DNA from: RGIG1681 sp964646345
GTDB taxonomy: Bacteria; Bacillota; Clostridia; Christensenellales; UBA1242
NCBI GenBank assembly: GCA_964646345.1
Contig: CAZYDU010000003.1
Span: 49,558-113,557, forward strand
DNA length: 64,000 nt
Direction: 5' to 3'
The position numbers and the translations under genes are program-made. Positions within the stretch are counted from its first letter, which is position 1. The number at the start of each line of letters is the position of its first letter. This document shows positions 26,905-36,023 of this stretch, one piece after another. Below the pieces are notes generated by a model that was given only the letters and a program-made list of their open reading frames with translations, searched no databases and was not told the DNA's origin.

Positions 26905-28413
26905 ATGGTAACTTTATGTATCTTAGACGGTTTTGGTGTAACTGAAAAAAAACTTGGCAATGCAATTCTAGCTCAAGGTACTCCAAATTTAGATAAACTC
27001 AGGGCAGAATATTCAAACACATTAATAGAAGCAAGTGGCGAAGCTGTTGGTTTGCCTGCTGGTCAAATGGGTAATAGCGAAGTTGGACATTTGACTATCG
27101 GTGCTGGCAGAATTATTGAGCAGGACTTATTGCACATCGACAATGAAATTAAAAGGGGAGACTTTTTCAAAAACCCTGCACTTGTCAAAGCAATGAAATA
27201 TGCTGAAGAAAATGGTTCAGATTTACATTTGATAGGTCTTGCATCTGATGGTGGTATACATTCAAAATTATCTCATATGTATGCAATCTTGGATACCGCA
27301 AAAAATTATAAAATTCGTCATATCTACATTCACGTTATAACTGACGGACGTGATAGACCAATAACTAGCGGTAAAGATTTTATTGCAGAAATTGAAAGGA
27401 AAATTGCAGGAACAAATGCAAGTATTGCTGATATTTGTGGTCGTGTTTATGCAATGGATAGAGAAAAACGTTACGATAGACTTGAAAAAGCTTATGACTT
27501 GATTGTTCGTGGTATCGGAGAAAAATTTGATTCTGCTAGCGATGCTATTAATGCAAGCTATCAAAGAAATATTACCGATGAATTTGTTGAACCAATGGTT
27601 ATTTACGAACAAGGTAAAATTAAAAATGGTGACAGCTTGATTTTCTATAACTATAGAAGCGATAGAGCAAGGGAAATGACTTTTGCTTTAACCGACCCAA
27701 AATTTAGCGAGTTTAAAACAGAAAAATTGGATAAACTTTTAGTTACTCCAATGCAAGAGTATTCTGATGAACTTAAACACCTAAACACAATGTATCCACC
27801 AAAGATTGTAAAAGATAACTTGTCATGCTTGGTTTCAGAAGCTGGAAAAACACAATATCATATTTCTGAAACAACAAAGTATGCTCACGTTACATTCTTC
27901 TTTAATGGTGGTATTGAAGAACCTTACAAAGGCGAGACAAGACAATTAATTGATAGTTATAATGATAAAAACTTTGCGGTTCACCCACAAATGCGTGCAC
28001 CTGAAATCACGGAAAATTTATTGAAAGCTATTGATAGCAAAAAATACGATTTCTTGCTTGTTAACTTTTCAAATCCAGACATGATTGGTCACACTGGCGA
28101 CTTCGAAGCATCTAAAAAAGCTGTTGAAATTTGCGATGATTGTGCTTATAAAGTTGCAAAAGAAACACTAAAGAATGGTGGCGAATGTATAATCATTGCC
28201 GACCATGGCAACATTGAGGAAATGTTTGATGAAGAAGGCACGGTTTTAACAAAACACACAACTAACAAAGTTCCATTTATTTTGGTTAGTGAAAAGAATA
28301 AAAATGTTAAGCTAAAAAATGATGGAAGTTTGGCAAATGTCGCTCCAACAATTCTTGAACTTATGGGAATTGCAAAACCAAATACAATGGTTGAGTCAAT
28401 GATTGAAGAATAA
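26905..28413 (+). CDS. gpmI: 2,3-bisphosphoglycerate-independent phosphoglycerate mutase
   Basis: Interconverts 3- and 2-phosphoglycerate in glycolysis, using two manganese ions. The alkaline-phosphatase-type metal motifs are present: ILDGFG near residue 6, the catalytic serine in GQMGNSEVGH near residue 55, DGRDRPI near residue 148, and FSNPDMIGHTG plus IADHGNIEEM in the C-terminal half. Length (502) is slightly below the usual ~510. It has an AAGGAG site 9 bp after the preceding stop and a strong terminator after it. Confidence 0.96.
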   Translation: MVTLCILDGFGVTEKKLGNAILAQGTPNLDKLRAEYSNTLIEASGEAVGLPAGQMGNSEVGHLTIGAGRIIEQDLLHIDNEIKRGDFFKNPALVKAMKYAEENGSDLHLIGLASDGGIHSKLSHMYAILDTAKNYKIRHIYIHVITDGRDRPITSGKDFIAEIERKIAGTNASIADICGRVYAMDREKRYDRLEKAYDLIVRGIGEKFDSASDAINASYQRNITDEFVEPMVIYEQGKIKNGDSLIFYNYRSDRAREMTFALTDPKFSEFKTEKLDKLLVTPMQEYSDELKHLNTMYPPKIVKDNLSCLVSEAGKTQYHISETTKYAHVTFFFNGGIEEPYKGETRQLIDSYNDKNFAVHPQMRAPEITENLLKAIDSKKYDFLLVNFSNPDMIGHTGDFEASKKAVEICDDCAYKVAKETLKNGGECIIIADHGNIEEMFDEEGTVLTKHTTNKVPFILVSEKNKNVKLKNDGSLANVAPTILELMGIAKPNTMVESMIEE

Positions 28414-28416
28414 AAT

Positions 28417-28457
28417 AAAAGACTTGAAATTCAAATGCGAGTATTTCAAGTCTTTTT
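28417..28457 (+). terminator. gpmI terminator
   Basis: AAAAGACTTGAAAT and ATTTCAAGTCTTTT, then a T-run. Confidence 0.85.
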
Positions 28458-28470
28458 TATTGTGCATTAT

Positions 28471-29757
28471 TTATACAATTTGATTGTGTGATAAATTATT
28501 GTAAGTAAGAATTACTTTCAATGGCTCGGTTTCGCCGTTGCGAGTGAATGTAAGTTCAATTTGACTATTTGTTGTTAGCAATGGCAGGTAATCTTCAAGG
28601 TCAAAATATCTTTTCACTTCTTTTTCAAGAGTTTCGTCTTGAGTTGTGATTTTGAAAGAAATAAGTCTATCTCCAATTTGCAATGAACTTAGACTTGATG
28701 TGCTTGAAATGGTTGAGATTGTAACAACATCAATAGTTTCGGTTAGTCCGCTTGTTGCGTTTTGTTGTCTTGTTGATGAGCTTGAAAAAGTTAATCCCAA
28801 ATCCGCAAGAACGACTTTGCTATTTAATTTTCCAAAACAATTATTTATTATATTTTTTGTAATCGAGTAAACTATGCTTGCAGGAATTGCTAGTTTCATT
28901 TGAGAGTTGTCAACTGAGCTAGTTGAAGTTAGTCCGCCATTTGTTATTCCAATAAGTTCGCCGTAAACATTAAACAAACCACCGCCACTATTGCCATTTG
29001 TGATAAATGCGTCATGACCAATAAATCTATGAGTTGCACTATTGCTTACTGGTGCAAAGAAATGTTCTTCACTTTCTTTTCGTATGCAACCTTTCGTAAC
29101 ATTTATTCCTTCGTTATTGGTGTTTCCTATAGCGATACATGTTGAGCCCGGTTGCTGGGTATCGAGATTAAATGTTGCAGGAGTTGCCTTTGCAGATTCT
29201 AGCAAAGAGCAGTTTTCTAGGTAAATGACTGCTATGTCATAAGTCTCAGAACCACCAACAACACTTGCATTAAAATTTTCGGATTCATTAGTTCCATAAA
29301 GTTTGACGGTGCAAGATGAATAGCCGTAAACCACGTGATAGTTTGTTATGATAAATGCATCGTTTTCGCTATCTATGCTATAAATCACACCAGATCCTGC
29401 TTTGGAACTTGTTGAAATTTCCACAATACTAGACAGTGCTTTGTTTGTAGCGAATGTTGTGTCATCATATAAAAAGTATGTTTCCAAAAACTCAAGATAA
29501 GTTCCAGTAAATGAGCCTTCTTGCTTTGCTTTTTCCCACATTTGATAAGATGTTTCAGATTGTTTGTCTTTTCCGTTTGAACCATTTGTGCCTTTTAATG
29601 ATTCTAACCATTCGTCAAGCGTGCCAACAAAGCCGTTTTCAACAGCAAGTTCGTAAGCACTTTTCCCATTAGAGCAGGCGACTGATGCAAAAGATATTGG
29701 CAAGATGATAATAAAACAAATGAGAATTTTAAATAATATTTTTAACGTTTTTTTCAT
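28471..29757 (-). CDS. Trypsin-like (HtrA/DegP-type) serine protease lipoprotein
   Basis: An extracytoplasmic quality-control type protease. A signal peptide ends in a lipobox (SVAC, Cys near residue 28). Residues 32-55 carry a SAYELAVENGF...EWLESLKG surface-protein motif followed by a short Gly/Asn collagen-like stretch. A second, weaker copy (MWEKAKQEGSFTGTYLEFLE) follows. The catalytic triad is His in NYHVVYG, Asp in YDIAVIY and Ser in GNSGGGLF. The C-terminal ~100 residues could be a single diverged PDZ domain. The ATG has an AGGAAAA site. It converges on gpmI. Confidence 0.85.
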   Translation of the reverse strand: MKKTLKILFKILICFIIILPISFASVACSNGKSAYELAVENGFVGTLDEWLESLKGTNGSNGKDKQSETSYQMWEKAKQEGSFTGTYLEFLETYFLYDDTTFATNKALSSIVEISTSSKAGSGVIYSIDSENDAFIITNYHVVYGYSSCTVKLYGTNESENFNASVVGGSETYDIAVIYLENCSLLESAKATPATFNLDTQQPGSTCIAIGNTNNEGINVTKGCIRKESEEHFFAPVSNSATHRFIGHDAFITNGNSGGGLFNVYGELIGITNGGLTSTSSVDNSQMKLAIPASIVYSITKNIINNCFGKLNSKVVLADLGLTFSSSSTRQQNATSGLTETIDVVTISTISSTSSLSSLQIGDRLISFKITTQDETLEKEVKRYFDLEDYLPLLTTNSQIELTFTRNGETEPLKVILTYNNLSHNQIV

Positions 29758-29820
29758 AATATTTTCCTAGTTATTTAATATTTTTATTATAAATTAATTT
29801 ATAAAAATAGTAAACAAAAT

Positions 29821-29856
29821 AAAAAGATACAAACTTAGTATTTGTATCTTTTTTTA
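29821..29856 (-). terminator. gltX terminator
   Basis: AAAGATACAAA and TTTGTATCTTT around a 7-base loop, with T-runs, right after the gltX stop. Confidence 0.8.
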
Positions 29857-29858
29857 AT

Positions 29859-31532
29859 TTATTTCAAGTTATTGATAACATAGTCAAGTCTTGAATTAAT
29901 TTCATTTTCTCCCAAAAGCTTCATGATTTCATATAGGTCAGGAGTTGTTGTTTTTCCTGTTAAAGCAATTCTAACGATATTGCTTGCATCTGCAACATTT
30001 CCTTTGTATGCTTCAGGGTTTGCTTTATAGGTTTTCATATCCACAAATCCACAAGTATCAGCGGTTGCTTTTAGTCTATCAAACCAAGTTTGTTTGTCGT
30101 CTGATAAATTGTATGAAGTCTTATAAAGTTTGAGTAATTCTTTTATGTCGTTTGATGAAAATTTACTATCAAAAACAAGAGTTGTGTTTTTGTCAAAATA
30201 TTCGTTAAACATGTAACTATAAAGTTCCTTAACTTCAGCAAAATGTCCAAAATCTTTTCTTGGTCTATTCGCATTTTCTCTATCAATCTTGAAGAAATTT
30301 TCAACCATTTCTTGATTATTTAAAAGAACCTTAGCAAAATCTGCGTCATATTCATTAGCCCAGTCAATAAGTTTTCTGGTCAATTCTTTAGCTGGGAGTT
30401 TTGAAATAATGTTTTTAGCAATGTCATTAATTTTTACAAGGTCAAATATTGGGTTGCTAGATGAAATGATTTTTTTGATTGAGAATGGAAATTCTAGCCA
30501 GTGGGTGTCAGGATTTGCTTTTCTCCAGTTTTCAAAGTCGCTATTTAAAAGGTTTAAAAGATATTCATTAACTGAATCAGTTGGATAACCTTCGCTAATG
30601 ATATATCTCGAGTCTGCTTCAGGGTCACGGCGTTTGCTGAGTTTGCGTTTGTTTCCAGTTTCTTCGTCAAGTTTACATACAACAGGGTGGTGTGCATATC
30701 TTGGTGGGGTTAGTCCTAACGCTTTAAATATTTCAAGATGTGCATTTAGTGATGGCCACCATTCTTCGCCACGAATAACGGTTGTAACATGCATTAAGGT
30801 GTCGTCAACAACGTGAGCTAGAGCATAAGGTGGTATGCCATTGCTTTTTACAAGAACAACGTCTTTTGCGTTTTCGTGAATTTCACGTTTACCTTTGATT
30901 AGGTCGACAAATTCAAATGTTTTATTTGGGTCGCCTGTTGAAAGCAATCTCAAAGCCCAAGGTTTGCCCATTTTGATATTGAGCTCAATGGTTGCAAAAT
31001 CCAAGTTTCTGCAAGGGTCTTTATCTTCGATATTTTCACTTTCTTCGAGTTGTTCTTCACGTCTTTTTTCAATATCAGATTTGTTTTCTGACATTGCACA
31101 AAAACAAGGGAACGCCCTGCCTAGTTCAACGAGACGTTTTGCAAAACTGTGGTAAATTTCCAATCTTTCAGACTGGATATAACTTCCGTAGTTACCTTTT
31201 TGAGAAACTCCTTCTCCCATGAATCCTTCGTCAGGTTTGAGATTGAATTTGCAAAGTGCGTGATAAGCAATATCTGAAGCTCCCGCAACTTGACGTTTTT
31301 TATCCGTATCTTCAATTCTTAAAAAGAATACACCATTTGATTTGTATGCAAGCATTTTATCAATCATTGCACCGAATAAACCACCTGTATGATAAAATCC
31401 TGTTGGGCTTGGAGCTGTTCTTGTAACTTCTGCACCAGGTGCAAGTTGCCTTTCAGGAAATTGCTCGAAATAATATTCAGGTGTGGTGTGAATGTTTTTG
31501 TAAAGTAAATTTGCTAATTTTTGATAGTCCAT
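29859..31532 (-). CDS. gltX: Glutamyl-tRNA synthetase, atypical long form
   Basis: Class I synthetase charging tRNA-Glu. The HIGH-type motif reads SPTGFYHTGGL near residue 41 and is followed by LRIEDTDKKR. The KMSKS loop reads KRKLSKRRDPEAD near residue 301. The ALAHVVDD and IRGEEWWPS segments are canonical. At 557 residues it is about 70 longer than usual because of an N-terminal extension of about 30 residues and inserts in the connective and anticodon-binding parts; it resembles a divergent clade, not the common Bacillus form. Whether it is discriminating cannot be told here. It follows the HD gene by 10 bp. Confidence 0.9.
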   Translation of the reverse strand: MDYQKLANLLYKNIHTTPEYYFEQFPERQLAPGAEVTRTAPSPTGFYHTGGLFGAMIDKMLAYKSNGVFFLRIEDTDKKRQVAGASDIAYHALCKFNLKPDEGFMGEGVSQKGNYGSYIQSERLEIYHSFAKRLVELGRAFPCFCAMSENKSDIEKRREEQLEESENIEDKDPCRNLDFATIELNIKMGKPWALRLLSTGDPNKTFEFVDLIKGKREIHENAKDVVLVKSNGIPPYALAHVVDDTLMHVTTVIRGEEWWPSLNAHLEIFKALGLTPPRYAHHPVVCKLDEETGNKRKLSKRRDPEADSRYIISEGYPTDSVNEYLLNLLNSDFENWRKANPDTHWLEFPFSIKKIISSSNPIFDLVKINDIAKNIISKLPAKELTRKLIDWANEYDADFAKVLLNNQEMVENFFKIDRENANRPRKDFGHFAEVKELYSYMFNEYFDKNTTLVFDSKFSSNDIKELLKLYKTSYNLSDDKQTWFDRLKATADTCGFVDMKTYKANPEAYKGNVADASNIVRIALTGKTTTPDLYEIMKLLGENEINSRLDYVINNLK

Positions 31533-31542
31533 AAGTTCTCCT

Positions 31543-32136
31543 TTAGTTTGGTCTGGTTTCGTCTAAATATGTTGCCATTATGTCGGCGATATGCAATAAA
31601 ACGCAAATAGGGTATTTGTAGTAGCTTGCAGACATTTCGTTTCCGCCTGCTTGAGTTCGTTTATCAAAACCACCCATGTGCCAGTTAATAGCTAAAGCTT
31701 CTTCTCGTGTGAGCCTTAGATAACCATTAATCATATATACACTTTTTTCTCCGTGGCCATAAGGTAGTTGGTCGTCAACTGTGTAATATGGTTTTTGCAC
31801 CCATTCGCCGTTTTCTTTAACGTTTCGCATTTCTTGTTTATAGAAACAACATTTGCATACATCGTGAAATAAAGACATGATTGTAATGCTTTCAAGATTG
31901 ATGTTTTCTTCGCCGTATTCGTCTTTTGCGAGTTTCAAAAGACGCTTGTAAACATTTAAAGAGTGAAAACACAATCCACCTGCTTCTGCTGAATGAAATT
32001 TTGCACTTGCTGGGCAAACAAAGAAATCTGTTGTTTCAAGCCAAGCGAGCAATTCGTTAATTCCTTCTCTTTTGATGTTGTTTTTTGCTATTTCTAAAAA
32101 TTCGTTTTTATTTAATTCAATTTCTTTTTGTTCCAT
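31543..32136 (-). CDS. HD-domain hydrolase
   Basis: Metal-dependent phosphohydrolase of unknown substrate. The metal ligands are spread as HSLNVYKRLL near residue 78, the HD pair in LFHDVCKCC near residue 109, and histidines in GHGEKSVYMI and INWHMGG, ending with a conserved HIADIMATY near residue 181. The order resembles the HD part of YhaM-type exonucleases, but no OB domain is present. It is likely co-transcribed with gltX. No Shine-Dalgarno site is visible; an extended -10 box ends 8 bases before the ATG. Confidence 0.8.
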   Translation of the reverse strand: MEQKEIELNKNEFLEIAKNNIKREGINELLAWLETTDFFVCPASAKFHSAEAGGLCFHSLNVYKRLLKLAKDEYGEENINLESITIMSLFHDVCKCCFYKQEMRNVKENGEWVQKPYYTVDDQLPYGHGEKSVYMINGYLRLTREEALAINWHMGGFDKRTQAGGNEMSASYYKYPICVLLHIADIMATYLDETRPN

Positions 32137-32144
32137 GCTTTTAT

Positions 32145-32153
32145 ATTATCACA
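32145..32153 (-). promoter_or_regulatory. Extended -10 of the HD gene
   Basis: TGTGATAAT on the minus strand, with TTTACA 15 bp upstream. The predicted transcription start is about 2 bases from the ATG. Confidence 0.45.
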
Positions 32154-32221
32154 AAAGTTTTATTTTGTAAATTAGTTTGTTAAATGTGGTGCAAAATGAA
32201 TAGTGAAAAAGCAATAAAAAG

Positions 32222-32246
32222 AAAAACGCAATTTTACTTGCGTTTT
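32222..32246 (-). terminator. Terminator of the amidase gene
   Basis: AAAACGCAA and TTGCGTTTT around a 6-base loop, then a T-rich run on the minus strand. Confidence 0.75.
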
Positions 32247-32265
32247 ATGTAAAAATGTATAAAAA

Positions 32266-33054
32266 CTAATTATTTTGCAAAAAATTTACAATTCCTTTAT
32301 AAATTGAGTCGATAATTTTTGCTTGATATTCTTGGTTTTGTAAAAGTTGTTCTTCTTCAGGGTGAGATAAAAATCCGCATTCAACTATAACCGATGGGGC
32401 TGGCGAGCACTTGAGCATATAATAATCTCCAGGGCTAGGCGATTTGATGCTTTTATCAAGGTTTAATTTAAATTGTTCTTGAATGGACTCAGCGATTTGC
32501 TTGCTTATTTCGCTTTTTTTATCATAAAACACCTGTGCTCCACGGAGAGTGTGATTTGTGTATGAGTTTTGATGTAAAGATATTACCATATTTGGTCTAG
32601 TTTTCACAATAAGTTCTCGCCTTGCTTTCATTTCGTCTTTTTTCCATTGTCTTCCACGACCTTCAATCAAGGCGTCATCTGTTTCCCTTGTCATAACAAC
32701 ATTAATCCCCGCATCTTCTAGTTTCTGTTTTAAAAGTTTGGACATTTGTAAGTTGAGTTTATCTTCATGAATTTTGGTTTTATATCCGATTGAGCCGGGG
32801 TCAGTTCCGCCGTGACCTGGGTCTATTACAACAATATAATTCTTGCTTGGAACACTATCAGAATTTGCGGGAAATGTTTTTTCTGTTTCATCGCTTGCAA
32901 CATTTTCTTCAATGAAGAAATGTTCAAGATTATCGTTGTGATTTTCTTCTAATGCAAAGGATTGGTTTGCAGGTTTTGAACTCAAATAAAAAACACTAAC
33001 AAGAACGACATATAAAAACATGGAAATTATATTAAAAAATGATAATTTTTTCAT
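32266..33054 (-). CDS. N-acetylmuramoyl-L-alanine amidase (Amidase_3, CwlD-like)
   Basis: Zinc amidase that cleaves the stem peptide from peptidoglycan. The zinc ligands are His in DPGHGGTDPGS, Glu in HEDKLNL, His in SLHQNSY, and the catalytic Glu in VECGFLSHPEE. An N-terminal hydrophobic segment (about residues 7-23) anchors or exports it. Length (about 262) and single-domain layout match CwlD, which acts on spore cortex in Bacillus, but a vegetative role is equally possible. I use the ATG at 33054; a GTG six codons upstream is an alternative, and neither has a clear ribosome-binding site. It is divergent from mrnC. Confidence 0.88.
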   Translation of the reverse strand: MKKLSFFNIISMFLYVVLVSVFYLSSKPANQSFALEENHNDNLEHFFIEENVASDETEKTFPANSDSVPSKNYIVVIDPGHGGTDPGSIGYKTKIHEDKLNLQMSKLLKQKLEDAGINVVMTRETDDALIEGRGRQWKKDEMKARRELIVKTRPNMVISLHQNSYTNHTLRGAQVFYDKKSEISKQIAESIQEQFKLNLDKSIKSPSPGDYYMLKCSPAPSVIVECGFLSHPEEEQLLQNQEYQAKIIDSIYKGIVNFLQNN

Positions 33055-33141
33055 AGTTTTAGTTTGTGACACTGAGTTAAATTTATTCGTATAAGTTTTA
33101 TTTATAGCCTGAAAATATCAAATATCTATATGTTAAAAATG

Positions 33142-33170
33142 TTGTTAAATTAGAGATAAAATGTTATAAT
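33142..33170 (+). promoter_or_regulatory. Promoter of the mrnC-rlmB-sigH-dnaX operon
   Basis: TTGTTA and TATAAT with exact 17-bp spacing. The -10 ends 10 bases before the mrnC ATG, leaving a leader of about 4 bases or fewer. Confidence 0.65.
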
Positions 33171-33180
33171 ATTTGTAGTT

Positions 33181-33573
33181 ATGGAAAAAGAGAAAATCAA
33201 ACAAATGCAACCATTGGTTCTTGCGATGATTGGCGATAGTGTGCAAACATTGTTTGTTCGTGAACATATTGCATTAAATTATGGTGTTAAAGTTAACAAA
33301 ATGAATAAGATGGTGTCTTCAGTGGTTTCGGCGGGCTCGCAATTTGTAACTTTTAAAAAGATTGAAGAACTTTTGAGCGAAGAAGAAGCTGACATTGCTA
33401 GACGTGCGAGAAATACACATATTCATACAAAAGCAAGGAATTTTAGTTATAATGAATATATACATGCAACGGCATTTGAGTCATTGCTTGGATATTTATA
33501 CCTTGCCGGCGAAACGGAAAGGTTGAATGAGTTTTTAAATAAATCACTTGAAGAATTAAAGGTTGATTTTTAG
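33181..33573 (+). CDS. mrnC: Mini-ribonuclease 3
   Basis: RNase III catalytic domain without the RNA-binding domain; matures 23S rRNA ends in Firmicutes. LVLAMIGDSVQTLFVRE (residues 12-28) carries the catalytic acidic signature, and ATAFESLLGYLYL near residue 100 the second metal site. Length (130) is standard. The gene order mrnC-rlmB-(yacP)-sigH is conserved in Bacillus and supports the call. There is no Shine-Dalgarno site, and the -10 box is nearly adjacent, so translation is probably from a leaderless mRNA; an internal ATG at codon 9 would still retain the fold. Confidence 0.93.
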   Translation: MEKEKIKQMQPLVLAMIGDSVQTLFVREHIALNYGVKVNKMNKMVSSVVSAGSQFVTFKKIEELLSEEEADIARRARNTHIHTKARNFSYNEYIHATAFESLLGYLYLAGETERLNEFLNKSLEELKVDF

Positions 33574-33581
33574 GAGTAAAT

Positions 33582-34307
33582 ATGAAAATAGAAGGAAAAA
33601 ATCCGGTTAGAGAACTTCTCAAAACTGATGAGACTATTGAAAAAATTATGATATTGAATGGAACGGTTGACCCTGAAATTAGAAAATTTCAGCAAATCGC
33701 AAAAGATAAGAATATAAAAATAGAATTTGTTGATAAACGTGTTCTGGACAAAACGAGTGAAACTGGTCATCATCAAGGTGTTATTGCAATTCACACCGAT
33801 TTTAAATATGCAGACTTAAATGATACTATTCAAAACGCAAGAAATAATGGTAAAGATATTTTGTTTGTTGTTCTTGACGAAGTTTTAGACCCACATAACC
33901 TGGGTTCGGTTATAAGAGTTGCTGAATGTGCTGGTGCTACTGGTGTAATTATTCCAAATAGAAGAAGTGCAACTGTTAATGAAACCGTTGTTAGAACTTC
34001 GGCAGGAGCTACTGCATTTATGCCTGTTATAAAAGTTAATAACTTGAACCAAGCCATTGAAGAAATGAAAAAACAAAACGTTTGGGTTTATGCTGCAGAT
34101 ATGGACGGCGAACAGATGTATAAAACCAATTTAACAGGAGACATTGCACTAGTGATTGGTGGCGAAGGTACGGGTGTGCGTGATCTTACAAGAAAAAGCT
34201 GTGACGGAATTATATCTATTCCAATGTTTGGCAATGTAAATTCACTCAATGCAAGTGTTAGTGCTGGAATTGTGCTTTATGAAGCTGTAAGACAAAGAAT
34301 AAAATAA
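33582..34307 (+). CDS. rlmB: 23S rRNA 2'-O-ribose methyltransferase RlmB (SPOUT/TrmH family)
   Basis: Methylates the ribose of a conserved guanosine in 23S rRNA with S-adenosylmethionine. An N-terminal RNA-binding domain starts with GKNPVRELL. The SPOUT knot motifs follow: LDEVLDPHNLGSVIRVAECAG near residue 90, ALVIGGEGTGVRDLT near residue 190 and ISIPMFGNVNSLNASVSAGI near residue 212. The 241 residues fit. It has an AGGAG site 8 bp after mrnC and is 8 bp before sigH. Confidence 0.92.
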   Translation: MKIEGKNPVRELLKTDETIEKIMILNGTVDPEIRKFQQIAKDKNIKIEFVDKRVLDKTSETGHHQGVIAIHTDFKYADLNDTIQNARNNGKDILFVVLDEVLDPHNLGSVIRVAECAGATGVIIPNRRSATVNETVVRTSAGATAFMPVIKVNNLNQAIEEMKKQNVWVYAADMDGEQMYKTNLTGDIALVIGGEGTGVRDLTRKSCDGIISIPMFGNVNSLNASVSAGIVLYEAVRQRIK

Positions 34308-34315
34308 GGTGGCAA

Positions 34316-34870
34316 ATGAATAATATTGATACAGGAGATATTGTAAAAATTGTGCAAAGCTATAGCGGTTACATAAAAAATTTGTGTCGCAAGTTTTATA
34401 TTGCAGGCGGGACAACCGAAGATTTGTATCAAGAAGGAATTATTGGTCTTTTGGAAGCTTGCAAAAACTATAACGGCACAAGTTTGTTTGAAGATGGTTT
34501 TGATTATTTTGCTAAGCTCTGCATAAAACGTCAGATATTTGACGCAATTAAGAAAACACAGAATGGAAAAAACAAGGTTCTAAACGAATCGGTTTCACTT
34601 GTTGGAATAAGTGAGAGCGGAGATGAACTTTCAAAACTTGACATTATTGTGGATAGAACAGCCATCTGTGACCCTTTAGAAATTTTTATTGATAAAGAAA
34701 AATTTAATGAGAAAATGCAGGTTTGCGAAAGAGAACTTAGCGAAGCAGAGCGAGTTGTTTTGAAACATTATCTTGCAGGAGAAAAGCAATCCGAGATAGC
34801 AAAGATTTTGAATAAGAATGTTAAATCAATAGATAATACTTTGCAAAGAATAAAAAATAAGTTGAAATAA
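34316..34870 (+). CDS. sigH: RNA polymerase sigma factor, SigH-type
   Basis: Sigma-70 family factor. Region 2 appears as EDLYQEGIIGLLEACKNYN near residue 41 with FAKLCIKRQIFDAIK; region 4 as AERVVLKHYLAGEKQSEIAKILNKN near residue 145. In Bacillus SigH directs stationary-phase and competence/early sporulation genes. The position directly after rlmB in the mrnC operon is the conserved sigH context, which is the main reason for this name; only yacP is missing between them. The ribosome-binding site (GGTGG) overlaps the rlmB end. Confidence 0.85.
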   Translation: MNNIDTGDIVKIVQSYSGYIKNLCRKFYIAGGTTEDLYQEGIIGLLEACKNYNGTSLFEDGFDYFAKLCIKRQIFDAIKKTQNGKNKVLNESVSLVGISESGDELSKLDIIVDRTAICDPLEIFIDKEKFNEKMQVCERELSEAERVVLKHYLAGEKQSEIAKILNKNVKSIDNTLQRIKNKLK

Positions 34871-34880
34871 GGAGAAACTT

Positions 34881-36023
34881 ATGTATTTAGCTTTATACAG
34901 AAAATATCGTCCGCAAAATTTTAGCGATGTAGTTGGACAAAATCATATTGTAAAAACCCTTGTGAACCAAATCAAATTTGACAAAATTTCCCATGCTTAT
35001 TTATTTACTGGCAGTCGTGGAACGGGAAAAACTAGTATCGCAAAGATATTTGCAAGAGCGATTAATTGCACAAATTTAAACGAAGATGGTTCGCCTTGTG
35101 GAGAGTGTGAAACATGCAAAGCTTTGCAAGGAACAAGTATTGATGTTTTGGAAATTGATGCGGCTTCTAATAATGGTGTTGATGAAATTCGTGATTTGCG
35201 TGAAAAAGTTAAATATCCACCAGTAGTTGGAAAATATAAGGTATACATCATTGATGAAGTTCATATGCTTTCAATTAGTGCATTCAATGCACTTTTGAAA
35301 ACACTTGAAGAACCACCAACAAACACAGTGTTTATTTTGGCAACAACCGAAGTTCACAAACTTCCAGCAACGATTCTTTCAAGATGTTTGAGATTTGACT
35401 TTAAACTTGTGTCTCTCGAAGATTTAACTGGATTATTAAGAAAAGTTTTAACAAATGAAAAAGTGAAATTTGAAGAAAGTGCAATTAATGTTATTGCTAG
35501 AGCTGGAGAAGGTAGTGTTCGTGACACACTTTCAATAGCTGACAGATGTGTGTCTTTTGCTGGCGATGAGTTAACATATAAAAAAGTAATTGAAGTATTG
35601 GGTGTTTCGCAAAGAGAAACACTTATTAAAATGACGGATTTGATTTTAAATAGAGATATTGGTAATGCTTTAAGTGAAATTGACAATGTGCTTTCAAGCG
35701 GAAAAAGTCCTTTGGTTTTTTCAAATGATATGATTTCGTATTTTAGGGATTTATTGTTGATTTATAGTTTAAAAGAAAAGGCGAGAGAAATTGTTGTTGT
35801 AAAAGACGATATTTATGAGCTTATGAAAATGCAGGCAACAGAAGAACATTATGTTGAGATTTTAAAATCAATCGAAATTTTGAGTGGTGTTGAACAAGAA
35901 CTTAGATATAGTGCACAACCTAGAATAGTTTTAGAGACTGCTATAATCAAAATAATAAATGATAGTTCAATAGAAAGAAGAATTGAAAAAATCGAAGAAG
36001 CTTTAAAGAAATTTCCCAGCTAA
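34881..36023 (+). CDS. dnaX: DNA polymerase III gamma/tau, zero-frame (gamma-like) part
   Basis: Clamp-loader ATPase of the replisome. Walker A GSRGTGKTS near residue 43, a zinc finger with CxxC pairs (C..NEDGSPCGECETC), the DEVH Walker B near residue 124 and the SRC sensor-1 motif are all present; the three clamp-loader domains end near residue 375. The frame stops at TAA after KKFPS. The tau-specific C-terminus is encoded in the +1 frame immediately afterwards, so this ORF alone gives a product equivalent to gamma. An AAGGAG site precedes the ATG, 10 bp after sigH. Confidence 0.93.
   Translation: MYLALYRKYRPQNFSDVVGQNHIVKTLVNQIKFDKISHAYLFTGSRGTGKTSIAKIFARAINCTNLNEDGSPCGECETCKALQGTSIDVLEIDAASNNGVDEIRDLREKVKYPPVVGKYKVYIIDEVHMLSISAFNALLKTLEEPPTNTVFILATTEVHKLPATILSRCLRFDFKLVSLEDLTGLLRKVLTNEKVKFEESAINVIARAGEGSVRDTLSIADRCVSFAGDELTYKKVIEVLGVSQRETLIKMTDLILNRDIGNALSEIDNVLSSGKSPLVFSNDMISYFRDLLLIYSLKEKAREIVVVKDDIYELMKMQATEEHYVEILKSIEILSGVEQELRYSAQPRIVLETAIIKIINDSSIERRIEKIEEALKKFPS

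Noticed and set aside
34871..34880. SRP RNA gene next to dnaX, as in Bacillus
   Set aside because: The gap before dnaX is 10 bp and no GGAA/GCA-rich Alu-type stem is seen nearby.
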